Shown here: positions 11,803 to 22,374 of the stretch, in pieces
Position numbering within the stretch: the first letter of the stretch is position 1
Layout: each line of letters begins with the position of its first letter
Origin: Gordius sp. MW1
Lineage: Eukaryota > Nematomorpha > Gordioida > Gordea > Gordiidae
Length of the DNA: 64,000 nt
Reading direction: 5' to 3'
NCBI GenBank assembly: GCA_964036665.1
Contig: OZ038532.1
Span: 17,325,037-17,389,036 of the forward strand
Notes under the pieces: model-generated
Told to the model about the DNA's origin: nothing
Databases searched by the model: none
Seen by the model: only the letters and a program-made list of their open reading frames with translations
Program-made: the position numbers and the translations under genes

Positions 11803-12676
11803 ATGGTAGCTATGAGTGATGTTGATGAAGAAACTGAATTCCACTTGTATTCTCTTATACACCACCAATCATTTATAGAAACAGCTTCGCAGAATGATTT
11901 TATTTCAACATTAAGTGATACAAAACATGCATCATTAAATGAGAGACCAAGGCAAAAAAATGTTCTGCATGATGCAAATCCATTTAAGCGTTCTTTTGAA
12001 CAAGTCATACATCGACCGCGAAAATTACCCCTAATAGTTGCTCAACAAAAGTCCATAGGTAGAAGAAATTGTGTTAAAGATATACAACCACTTTTGAATA
12101 ATATGCCTGGTATTAATATATTTATTTTTTTAAAGTTTCTTAGATCATCATTGGGGTATATCTCATGATTTGAGATTAAAAACCTTCAATCATCAATTTA
12201 AATGTATTAGCTGTAATAAAAATGGTCATAAGCATTTTGAGTGTCCTTATGTATGGAAATTCATATAATATTAAATATAATGTTTTAGCAATTAAATACT
12301 TGTTATTTGTGTGGGGAAAAAGATCACAAAATGACCCAGCATAAATTTTGTAGTGTGTGCCTAGATGATGATCATCATACTAACAAATGTTTTTATAAAA
12401 AAAGGGCCCAAAAACCTTGCCATATTTGTAAATCCAAAGGACACTGGAAAGAAGTAACATAAAGGTTAAATTTATTCATATTTTTGTTAGATTTGTTTGA
12501 GCAAGTGGAGACAATATTATATGACAACCCAATCAATTTATTATAACAATACAAAATATAAACCCTCTGCAGAATTACAATCATACCCATCATTTTGTTA
12601 TAATTGTGGTAACAAAGGACATAATGGAAAGGTTTCCTGTCAATTATATTTATCTTTGTATTATCACCTTATTTAA
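11803..12676 (+). CDS. ZCCHC7/Air1-like zinc-knuckle protein
   Basis: Likely RNA-binding subunit of a TRAMP-type nuclear RNA surveillance complex. Proposed exons: 11803-12109, 12144-12250, 12289-12453, 12491-12676, all in phase, giving 254 residues. The three introns are only 34, 38 and 37 bp. Knuckles: C123-x2-C126-x4-H131-x4-C136, a variant at C143-x2-C146-x4-H151, C158-x2-C161-x4-H166-x4-C171, C181-x2-C184-x4-H189-x4-C194, then WRQYYMTT from residue 198 and a last CYNCGNKGH. The WRQYY-TT segment between knuckles and the HHWGISHD segment before the first knuckle are typical of ZCCHC7/Air proteins and not of retroelement nucleocapsids. The first exon encodes an acidic, poorly conserved N terminus. 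The end is uncertain: I read through to TAA at 12674-12676, but GT at 12632 could start a fourth short intron. AATAAA occurs near 12869. It is shorter than human ZCCHC7. Confidence 0.8.
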
Positions 12677-13489
12677 AGTTGAGCAATTTTTATTTATTTA
12701 ATTTTTTAAAGCATTCAAGAAGCTCTAATAGATTGACAAATAATGTTTGTATTTTGAAACTTTATATATAAGTTTAAGATGGCTAGTTTTACATTAAATT
12801 CATAATGCTAATTATCATCAAAATAGCATCTTTATAAATTTTATTTAATAAGAGAAGTTTTAAGTAAATAAAACCCGTTTGATTTTAACATTTCACCAGC
12901 TTTTATACTACTATCCTAATCAGCAATTTTAATAACTTCTACTTTATCAATATTTAGGTTCATAGTCGTGGGGTTTGTTTACATGAGTTTTTTTCATCTT
13001 GATCAGTTAATTGCCATCTTGATAAATCTTCCTAGTTTTCATAACCTTATATGCTTAATATAAATTACAAACATAATTGAGTTTTAAATTATTACATTAT
13101 CACCTATTTAATTATAGACTTGTATAAAAAGATAATTATGATCTATAATGACTTCACACACAAAAATTAAAGTTATGATTTGAATTCAACCGTTGATCTT
13201 TAGGCTACAAACATATAAAGCCCTAGAAGGGTGACCCAAGGCTCAACCCTAGCCAACAAACCATTTAAAAATTACTTTTTATGAAAAACCCAACTCACTT
13301 ATTAAGATCATAAGATTGGATTAAACATTCAATTCATATTTTTCATCGTTCTTATTAACCATAAATTTCAAACAAATCATAAAAATAATTATAAAATAAC
13401 GCCATTTTATTTGAAATATTATATATTCTATTAAACATCCAATTAAACCCTATACTTTTTCCATTTACAAGACCTGTAGTGCCGCCCGA
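12677..13489. other. Intergenic tract, no feature seen
   Basis: Low-complexity AT-rich DNA with the probable 3' untranslated region of the zinc-knuckle gene (polyadenylation-type AATAAA near 12869). Nothing else could be supported. Upstream exons of the 13490 frame, if any, would lie here. Confidence 0.5.
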
Positions 13490-14287
13490 ATGTCAAGGTT
13501 TGTGCCCCACGATCCAGCCAATATAATGTTTAATAAATGTCCCCCGCCCAAGCAAATCAAAGATTCCCACGAACCAAATTTAGTTTTCATCGAAGACAAG
13601 TCAGGAACTATAACGAACACCACCTTCAATCATTCACTAAATAACGCGTCCCACATTGAGAAGGCTACAACGTTTGCATTGTATCCGCGTCACGAAAAGA
13701 CTCTGTTTTCCCTCAGCTTATTCCCAAGCAACTCCCTTCCCTGTTCCTTGCTTTATAAAGGCAACCCAATCGTTGATGCACCTAATACCAACATTGGTTT
13801 CGATGTTACAACAAAGCCCAAATCTGTCAACCGGACTCCAGCTCAAACCTCCCCGAAGGTTTTGAAAACAATTGGGACTGCCCCCAAGACCTCCAGCTTG
13901 GTGAGTGATAAAGCGATGACGACTAAAAAAGCGAACATTAAAATAATGCCACCCAAAAATAGTACGCCCGCACAATACAAGAATAAAGAAATTACAATGG
14001 CAAAACCTAAAGCTTCCAATTTTGAAAGATTTCTCGATCTATATCAAAGAAATTCCCGGAAAACTTTAAATGGATGTGCGACCTCAAACCGCGACTTTCA
14101 GAATGATAGTGGGCTGGGTCATGAATTAACGCAGAGACCTAGGCCTGAAGCGGACTTTTGTAAAGTGACCCCGCATAAATTTGTGCCAAAGAGGATCGGG
14201 GTAGTGAACAGAAAACAGGACAGAGATAACAATTTAAAGGCATGGAGGATCGGACTAGAACAGAAAATGCTTTTAAATTGGGAATGA
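13490..14287 (+). CDS. Unrecognised protein, 265 residues
   Basis: An uninterrupted 265-codon frame whose codons are clearly richer in G+C than the surrounding DNA, which supports real coding. The product is polar and low in complexity, rich in Lys, Asn, Thr, Pro and Ser. Its C terminus is strongly basic, with mixed Arg/Lys (FVPKRIGVVNRKQDRDNN at 236-253). No signal peptide, membrane span or known domain is visible. The context of the ATG at 13490 (GCCGCCCGAATG) is reasonable. The open frame extends a little upstream of it past a possible acceptor TTACAAG, so an upstream exon is possible. The gene lies just outside the left inverted repeat of the satellite-bearing element. I do not recognise the family. 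Confidence 0.5.
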   Translation: MSRFVPHDPANIMFNKCPPPKQIKDSHEPNLVFIEDKSGTITNTTFNHSLNNASHIEKATTFALYPRHEKTLFSLSLFPSNSLPCSLLYKGNPIVDAPNTNIGFDVTTKPKSVNRTPAQTSPKVLKTIGTAPKTSSLVSDKAMTTKKANIKIMPPKNSTPAQYKNKEITMAKPKASNFERFLDLYQRNSRKTLNGCATSNRDFQNDSGLGHELTQRPRPEADFCKVTPHKFVPKRIGVVNRKQDRDNNLKAWRIGLEQKMLLNWE

Positions 14288-14455
14288 ATTAAACTAATCA
14301 TCTAAGACGTGAATCTTTATTATGGGACCTTTTTCGAGAAACTTCAGTAAACAGATATAACGTGTTCAGATCACATAATATGTAAATTATATATTACAAC
14401 TGTTAGCCGAAATAAATAAATTTTGTTGATGCTTACGTGTATGGTATGTATAGTT

Positions 14456-14800
14456 GTTAAATTGCTAAGCAGCTTCAACTAAAGACTCGAGCACGAACAC
14501 TAGCTGGGTAATATGCTAACACAATGAGTGCTAAGCTAACTGTTCGGTGCAATAGTTTTAACAGTAGCACGTAAAAATGCTCGAGAGGTTAGTCAATAGC
14601 AGCCAAATCTGTTAAAAACGAGCAGTAAATTCGAGCAGATAGTAGATTGAATTGCTTTTGTCAAACTATTTTAGTTACTTACAATATTTGCTCATGGTAT
14701 ATTATAAAGTTATTATAGGTATAAATATTTTGTACAGGTGGTTAAATAAATATATATGGGGTAAATGTCATAATCTATGTTTATGATGCGATTTAAATTT
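14456..14800 (+). repeat. Left terminal inverted repeat of the satellite element
   Basis: Matches the reverse complement of 19540-19906 over nearly its whole length. The inner end, from ATGTCATAATCTATG, is also the first part of the satellite monomer. Confidence 0.8.
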
Positions 14801-17800
14801 TTTTTTCAAATTTTGACTCACTAAGAGTTTAAAAAATGTTTTTCAACTTTGAAATTAAGATTTTTGAAAGTTTAGCGGTCGCTCAGGTGACAAATGTCAT
14901 AATCTATATTTATGATGGGATTTAAATTTTTTTTCCAAATTGTGACTCACTAAGAGCTTAAAAAATGTTTTTCACCTTTGAAATTAAGATTTTTGAAAGT
15001 TTAGCGTCGCCCAGGTGACAAATGTCATAATCTTCATTTATGATGCGATTTAAATTTTTTTTTCAAATTGTGACTCTCTGGGAGCTTAAAAAATGTTTTT
15101 CAACTTTGAAATTAAGATTTTTGAAAGTTTAGCGGTCGCTCAGGTGACAAATGTCATAATCTATGTTTATGATGCAATTTAAATTTTTTTTCCAAATTGT
15201 GACTCACAAAGAATGTTTTTCACCTTTGAAATTAAGATTTTTGAAAGTTTAGCGGTCGCCCAGGTGACAAATGTCATAATCTACATTTATGATGCGATTT
15301 AAATTTTTTTTTCAAATTATGACTCACTAAGCGCTTAGAAAATGTTTTTCACCTTTGAAATTAAGAATTTTGAAAGTTTAGCGGTCGCCCAGGTGACAAA
15401 TGTCATAATCTACATTTATGATGCGATTTAAATTTTTTTTCCAAATTGTAACTCACTAAGAGCTTAAAAAATGTTTTTCACCTTTGAAATTAAGATTTTT
15501 GAAAGTTTAGCGGTCGCCTAGGTGACAAATGTCATAATCTTCATTTATGATGCGATTTAAATTTTTTTTTCAAATTGTGACTCACTAGGAGCTTAAAAAA
15601 TGTTTTTCACCTTTGAAATTAAGATTTTTGAAAGTTTAGCGGTCGCTCAGGTGACAAATGTCATAATCTATGTTTATTATGGGATTTAAATTTTTTTTTA
15701 AATTGTGACTCACTAAGAGCTTATAAAATGTTTTTCAACTTTAAAATTAAGATTTTTGAAAGTTTAGCGGTCGCCCAGGTGACAAATGTCATAATCTACA
15801 TTTATGATGCGTTTAAATTTTTTTTCAAATTGTGACTCACTAAGCGCTTAAAAAATGTTTTTCACCTTTGAAATTAAGATTTTTGAAAGTTTAGCTGTCG
15901 CCCAGGTGACAAATGTCATAATCTACATTTATGATGCAATTTAAATTTTTTTTCCAAATTGTGACTCACTAAGAGCTTAAAAAATGTTTTTCACCTTTGA
16001 AATTAAGATTTTTGAAAGTTTAGCGGTCGCCCAGGTGACAAATGTCATAATCTTCATTTATGATGCGATTTAAATTTTTTTTTCAAATTGTGACTCTCTG
16101 GGAGCTTAAAAAATGTTTTTCAACTTTGAAATTAAGATTTTTGAAAGTTTAGCGGTCGCTCAGGTGACAAATGTCATAATCTATGTTTATGATGCAATTT
16201 AAATTTTTTTTCCAAATTGTGACTCACAAAGAATGTTTTTCACCTTTGAAATTAAGATTTTTGAAAGTTTAGCGGTCGCCCAGGTGACAAATGTCATAAT
16301 CTACATTTATGATGCGATTTAAATTTTTTTTTCAAATTATGACTCACTAAGCGCTTAAAAAATGTTTTTCACCTTTGAAATTAAGATTTTTGAAAGTTTA
16401 GCGGTCGCCCAGGTGACAAATGTCATAATCTAAATTTATGATGCGATTTAAATTTTTTTTCCAAATTGTAACTCACTAAGAGCTTAAAAAATGTTTTTCA
16501 CCTTTGAAATTAAGATTTTTGAAAGTTTAGCGGTCGCCTAGGTGACAAATGTCATAATCTTCATTTATGATGCGATTTAAATTTTTTTTTTCAAATTGTG
16601 ACTCACTAGGAGCTTAAAAAATGTTTTTCACCTTTGAAATTAAGATTTTTGAAAGTTTAGCGGTCGCTCAGGTGACAAATGTCATAATCTATGTTTATTA
16701 TGGGATTTAAATTTTTTTTCAAATTGTGACTCACTAAGAGCTTATAAAATGTTTTTCACCTTTGAAATTAAGATTTTTAAAAGTTTAGCGGTCGCCCAGG
16801 TGACAAATGTCATAATCTATGTTTATTATGGGATTTAAATTTTTTTTCAAATTGTGACTCACTAAGAGCTTATAAAATGTTTTTCACCTTTGAAATTAAG
16901 ATTTTTAAAAGTTTAGCGGTCGCCCAGGTGACAAATGTCATAATCTATGTTTATGATGCGATTTAAATTTTTTTTCAAATTGTGACTCACTAAGAACTTA
17001 AAAAATGTTTTTCACCTTTGAAATTAAGATTTTTAAAAGTTTAGCGGTCGCCCAGGTGACAAATGTCATAATCTATATTTATGATGGGATTTAAATTTTT
17101 TTTCCAAATTGTGACTCACTAAGAGCTTAAAAAATGTTTTTCACCTTTGAAATTAAGATTTTTGAAAGTTTAGCGCCGCCCAGGTGACAAATGTCATAAT
17201 CTTCATTTATGATGCGATTTAAATTTTTTTTTCAAATTGTGACTCTCTGGGAGCTTAAAAAATGTTTTTCAACTTTGAAATTAAGATTTTTGAAAGTTTA
17301 GCGGTCGCTCAGGTGACAAATGTCATAATCTATGTTTATGATGCAATTTAAATTTTTTTTCCAAATTGTGACTCACAAAGAATGTTTTTCACCTTTGAAA
17401 TTAAGATTTTTGAAAGTTTAGCGGTCGCCCAGGTGACAAATGTCATAATCTACATTTATGATGCGATTTAAATTTTTTTTTCAAATTATGACTCACTAAG
17501 CGCTTAGAAAATGTTTTTCACCTTTGAAATTAAGATTTTTGAAAGTTTAGCGGTCGCCCAGGTGACAAATGTCATAATCTACATTTATGATGCGATTTAA
17601 ATTTTTTTTCCAAATTGTAACTCACTAAGAGCTTAAAAAATGTTTTTCACCTTTGAAATTAAGATTTTTGAAAGTTTAGCGGTCGCCTAGGTGACAAATG
17701 TCATAATCTTCATTTATGATGCGATTTAAATTTTTTTTTTCAAATTGTGACTCACTAGGAGCTTAAAAAATGTTTTTCACCTTTGAAATTAAGATTTTTG

Positions 17801-19506
17801 AAAGTTTAGCGGTCGCTCAGGTGACAAATGTCATAATCTATGTTTATTATGGGATTTAAATTTTTTTTTAAATTGTGACTCACTAAGAGCTTATAAAATG
17901 TTTTTCAACTTTAAAATTAAGATTTTTGAAAGTTTAGCGGTCGCCCAGGTGACAAATGTCATAATCTACATTTATGATGCGTTTAAATTTTTTTTCAAAT
18001 TGTGACTCACTAAGCGCTTAAAAAATGTTTTTCACCTTTGAAATTAAGATTTTTGAACGTTTAGCTGTCGCCCAGGTGACAAATGTCATAATCTACATTT
18101 ATGATGCAATTTAAATTTTTTTTCCAAATTGTGACTCACTAAGAGCTTAAAAAATGTTTTTCACCTTTGAAATTAAGATTTTTGAAAGTTTAGCGGTCGC
18201 CCAGGTGACAAATGTCATAATCTTCATTTATGATGCGATTTAAATTTTTTTTTCAAATTGTGACTCTCTGGGAGCTTAAAAAATGTTTTTCAACTTTGAA
18301 ATTAAGATTTTTGAAAGTTTAGCGGTCGCTCAGGTGACAAATGTCATAATCTATGTTTATGATGCAATTTAAATTTTTTTTCCAAATTGTGACTCACAAA
18401 GAATGTTTTTCACCTTTGAAATTAAGATTTTTGAAGTTTAGCGGTCGCCCAGGTGACAAATGTCATAATCTACATTTATGATGCGATTTAAATTTTTTTT
18501 TCAAATTATGACTCACTAAGCGCTTAAAAAATGTTTTTCACCTTTGAAATTAAGATTTTTGAAAGTTTAGCGGTAGCCCAGGTGACAAATGTCATAATCT
18601 AAATTTATGATGCGATTTAAATTTTTTTTCCAAATTGTAACTCACTAAGAGCTTAAAAAATGTTTTTCACCTTTGAAATTAAGATTTTTGAAAGTTTAGC
18701 GGTCGCCTAGGTGACAAATGTCATAATCTTCATTTATGATGCGATTTAAATTTTTTTTTTCAAATTGTGACTCACTAGGAGCTTAAAAAATGTTTTTCAC
18801 CTTTGAAATTAAGATTTTTGAAAGTTTAGCGGTCGCTCAGGTGACAAATGTCATAATCTATGTTTATTATGGGATTTAAATTTTTTTTCAAATTGTGACT
18901 CACTAAGAGCTTATAAAATGTTTTTCACCTTTGAAATTAAGATTTTTAAAAGTTTAGCGGTCGCCCAGGTGACAAATGTCATAATCTATGTTTATGATGC
19001 GATTTAAATTTTTTTTCAAATTGTGACTCACTAAGAACTTAAAAAATGTTTTTCACCTTTGAAATTAAGATTTTTAAAAGTTTAGCGGTCGCCCAGGTGA
19101 CAAATGTCATAATCTATGTTTATTATGCGATTTAAATTTTTTTTTCAAATTGTGACTCACTAGGAGCTTAAAAAATGTTTTTCACCTTTGAAATTAAGAT
19201 TTTTGAAAGTTTAGCGGTCGCCCAGGTGACAAATGTCATAATCTATGTTTGTTATGCGATTTAAATTTTTTTTTCAAATTGTGACTCACTAAGAGCTTAA
19301 AAGATTTTTAAAAGTTTAGCGGTCGCCCAGGTGACAAATGTCATAATCTATGTTTATTATGCGATTTAAATTTTTTTTTCAAATTGTGACTCACTAGGAG
19401 CTTAAAAAATGTTTTTCACCTTTAAAATTAAGATTTTTGAAAGTTTAGCGGTCGCTCACGTGACAAATGTCATAATTTATGTTTATTATGGGATTTAAAT
19501 TTTTTT
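14762..19506 (+). repeat. 127-bp satellite array, about 38 copies
   Basis: The marker AAATGTCATAATCT recurs about every 127-130 bp from 14764 to 19464, about 38 times. Each monomer holds a poly-T block after GATTTAAA, the segment TGACTCACTAAGAGC, then TTTCACCTTTGAAATTAAGA and GTTTAGCGGTCGCCCAGGTG. Variant monomers recur in a fixed order: the GACTCTCTGGG variant at 15072, 16092, 17241 and 18262, and a shortened CACAAAGAATG variant following each. This is a higher-order repeat of about 1,020 bp (8 monomers), with one 1,149-bp version carrying an extra monomer. Confidence 0.9.
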
Positions 19507-19906
19507 TAATTTAAATCGCATCATAAACATAGATTATGACATTAAATCGCATCATAAACATAGATTATGACATTTACCCCATATATATTTATTTAACCAC
19601 CTGTACAAAATATTTATACCTATAATAACTTTATAATATACCATGAGCAAATATTGTAAGTAACTAAAATAGTTTGACAAAAGCAATTCAATCTACTATC
19701 TGCTCGAATTTACTGCTCGAGCTCCTGCTATATTTTTTAACATATTTGGCTGCTATCGACTAACCTCTCGAGCATTTTTACGTGCTACTGTTAAAACTAT
19801 TGCACCGAACAGTTAGCTTAGCACTCATTGTGTTAGCATATTACCCAGCTAGTGTTTGTGCTCGAGCATAGCACATAGTTAGCATTGCTAAAGTTAGCAA
19901 TTTAAC
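19507..19906 (-). repeat. Right terminal inverted repeat of the satellite element
   Basis: Inverted relative to 14456-14800. Its inner edge (about 19512-19575) holds two truncated satellite monomer starts in reverse orientation, so the array flips direction at about 19506. It also carries a short CTCGAGCTCCTGCTATATTT segment where the left arm differs. Confidence 0.8.
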
Positions 19907-19958
19907 TACGCCTAGTCTTAAGCTCATACCATTGGTATGAGCTTAAGACTAGGCGTAG
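19906..19958. repeat. 53-bp perfect hairpin at the element's right edge
   Basis: Two 25-bp arms, exactly complementary, separated by the 3-base loop ATT. The left arm starts CTACGCCTAGTCTTAAGCTC and the right arm ends GACTAGGCGTAG. It begins where the right inverted repeat ends. Confidence 0.9.
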
Positions 19959-20267
19959 CCCAGGGGAAAAGGGAAATCGTCCTCCCCCCTTGACAGAATT
20001 TATTTATTTATTAGACTGAGGAATTCTTTAGTGAGATCCTGGGTTGTGGTCAGGGATCTTGAGGATCTCATTAAGGGGAGGGGGGCGAAAGAAATAATCA
20101 TAATGGTGGGGGGGCATAATAGTTATTTGTAAACTCTAATAGCGTTCGATATAAAAGTGTATAAGGAGAGTAGACCTCTCCCTTGATTATGTCCACGATG
20201 AGATGCAGTTCTGTTTAATCTAAAGACGAGTAACCACTTTTTATTTTCAACTGATCTTAATTTTAAC

Positions 20268-21143
20268 TAGAGAACTGCAAGGGTGACCGAAAACCGAATT
20301 TTGAAATGTATTCGGGTTCAGATTGAAAATTTTAAAATACTTTCAGGTTCTGGTTGAAAATTAATATGCTTTCGGGTCGGGTTGGATTTAAGTGTCGAGT
20401 CAAAGTTTATGAATCTTAGATTGCAAAATACATGGGACATATCTTGTAATTAATGCTATTATGTATAATATTTTTATTTGATGGCGAAATGTATAATTGA
20501 ATTATTCATTCATTTAATTAAGTACTTTTGTTTTTTAAAACTGATTGTTTAAATTTGGACGCAAATTTAAATTTTACTTGTGAAAGGTAAAAACAAAATA
20601 ATATTTTTAAATTGTATTTAAATAGTGGGAAGTGGTAGTTCACAAATTTATTATAATTTACAAAACTATATATTTCAAATGAAATGTGACCCGATATTGT
20701 AGATGCTATCATTTTTATACAGCTATAATAAATCATTTAAATAAATTTATTAACCAAAATCTGTGGTATCAATTAGTATAAATCGCACTTTAATTTATCG
20801 ATAAATTTAAAACACCCTCATGGGCGTAGCCAGGATTGAAATTAGAGGGGGGCGATAATGATTAAGGGAGGGGCAATATAACCATTTTTTAAATTTTAGA
20901 TTAAATTTGATAAAATATCTAAGACTTTTTGGATTTAGAGGGGGCAGCCGCCCGTCCCTGCCACCCCCTAGCTACGCCCATGCACACCGCAATTTTTCTC
21001 GCGTTGGATAAAAACATGAACCGCGTTCGGGACGGATTGGGTTAAAAAAAATTTAAACGCTTTCGGGCCAGGTCGTGTTCGGGTTGAAAATTTTAAAATG
21101 CTTTCGGGTTCGGGTTGAAAAAAAGAGACTTTGCAGTTCTCTA
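20268..21143 (+). mobile_element. hAT-like MITE, full length, with a nested MITE
   Basis: 876 bp with ends TAGAGAACTGCAAGGG and ACTTTGCAGTTCTCTA. Flanks ATTTTAAC (20260-20267) and ATTTTGAC (21144-21151) match at 7 of 8 positions. GGGTTGAAAATTTTAAAAT-type repeats lie inside both ends and the centre is AT-rich. A second, unrelated MITE (20819-20982) sits inside it. There is no coding capacity. The TIR sequence and 8-bp duplication fit the hAT superfamily. Confidence 0.8.
20819..20982 (+). mobile_element. MITE of the CATGGGCGTAGCCAG family, nested
   Basis: 164 bp, ends CATGGGCGTAGCCAGG and CTAGCTACGCCCATG, with the usual G-rich left arm, CGATAATGAT and C-rich right arm. It is inserted in the hAT-like MITE at 20268-21143, so it is the younger of the two. 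Flanks AACACCCT and CACACCGC match only partly. Confidence 0.8.
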
Positions 21144-21433
21144 ATTTTGACTTTCTACGATACTGTCCTTTCAGACATAGATTAATTCCTATACAAATTG
21201 TCACATAAAAATAATTTTGAACGAATTAAAATAGATTATAGGACTGCTCTCTGTTTACAGCCTGTTTATGAAAGCCTCAAATGAAATTTATTTATTTTTT
21301 GGCATTCAACCTATTTTATGTATTAATAGTTACTATGAAAGATCTATATATTTTTTTTTAAATAAAGTTTATTGATATATATCTAAACATAATATTAATG
21401 ATACAATTATATAATGATTATATTTAAAAAACA

Positions 21434-21914
21434 TCATATGAGTAATATGTCTTCATCTTCCTCTTTTAGAAGAGGCCAGGAATCCAAAAAAGATTTGAAA
21501 TTAAATTTTGCAATTAAGATTTCTATTGATTGTTTCAATAAAAATGCGGGGGAATGTTTGGAGGAAGGGGATCGCCTGCCTATTTCTTTGAATAAAGCCA
21601 ACGCCATTTTTCCATAGGATCCTGAACAGGAGGAAACTATTGTAATAAAAATACTAGAGTCCAAAAGGGCCTTGTATTTTTGGAGCTTGCGTTCTTCTAC
21701 GAGAGCCATGGGGTCATAATTAAGATTAGAGGGGGCAAATATCTGTGCATGTAAAATCCCACTTTAAAAGGAGACCATTTTCCCATGGGACTAGCGAGGA
21801 ACCGCCAGGACGCATTCGACCTTCAAGGGCAGGATCTGAAGGTTCAAGTATGGATGGAATATGGGCTTTTCTAAGGGCTGACTGGATAATAGAATTGATT
21901 TTAGAGTGTCGCAA
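21434..21914 (-). mobile_element. Retrotransposon C-terminal fragment, nuclease-like
   Basis: Two minus-strand pieces. The upstream one (21914-21726) has RHSKINSIIQSALRKAHIPS, then RMRPGGSSLVPW and LLLKWDFTCTDI. The downstream one (21709-21434) has EERKLQKYKALLDSSIF and SYGKMALALFKEIGRRS. Together they resemble the C-terminal region after reverse transcriptase in some invertebrate non-LTR elements, where RPDG and WD are likely nuclease residues (from memory of the family). Here the aspartate of RPDG is Gly. The reverse transcriptase itself is not adjacent and the frame is broken, so it is a remnant. Confidence 0.5.
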
Positions 21915-22374
21915 GTGTCTAAATTTATTTAGTCTGCAGTGTAACGGGTGGCGTGCTTCTTCTATATTAATAAGAGTATTATGAAAAAATGATTATAGAT
22001 GGATAGGAGGGCTGGATCTAAAAGGCTGTACTATGTACGTTAATATTCCCTAATATAAAGATTGGTTTGCTTCGGCGCGGGTCGTGCCTTGGACCGAGAT
22101 GGCCCATCAAACATGATCCAAGCCCGTTTGTTTTATTAATTTTTGCCCGAGCCCCCTCTCCTCTAAGGGTTGGGATCAGGCTGCCCTCGTAGCCAGAGTT
22201 TAAATTGTGATTGATTAAAAAGATTTTGGATTTAGGGTACGCCAGTGCCCTATTTCTGCCCTCCTTCTAGCTAAGCCCATGCTATAACTTATTTAAAGAA
22301 GTGTGCATAATCTATCGATCAAAACATTAAAAAACATGTTGTTCTCCAAACTTATCCTCAGTAACACTAACAGA

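Larger units (their letters stand above)
14456..19906. mobile_element. Long-inverted-repeat element filled with satellite
   Basis: Two arms of about 345 and 400 bp in inverted orientation (outer ends GTTAAATTGCTAA and TTAGCAATTTAAC) enclose about 4.7 kb of 127-bp tandem repeats. Most of each arm is near-identical, including the block from CACTAGCTGGGTAATATGCT inward. They differ mainly in a short subterminal block and in one stretch near the middle. Motifs GCTAAC/GCTAAG and CTCGAGCA recur in the outer 150 bp of each arm. No transposase frame is present. No convincing target duplication was found, so the ends are the limits of arm similarity. The architecture resembles Foldback-type elements or other non-autonomous long-TIR transposons. 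The family is not recognised. Confidence 0.75.

Noticed and set aside
12144-12676. Zinc knuckles as a retroelement nucleocapsid
   Set aside because: The knuckles are split by short in-phase introns, and the WRQYYMTT linker and HHWGISHD segment are host ZCCHC7/Air features.
14762-19506. CRISPR-like array
   Set aside because: The 127-bp units are contiguous variants of one sequence without unique spacers, in a eukaryotic context.
14440-19940. TGGTATG as target duplication of the satellite element
   Set aside because: The string occurs near 14444 and 19933, but not directly at the limits of arm similarity, and the right copy lies inside the hairpin.
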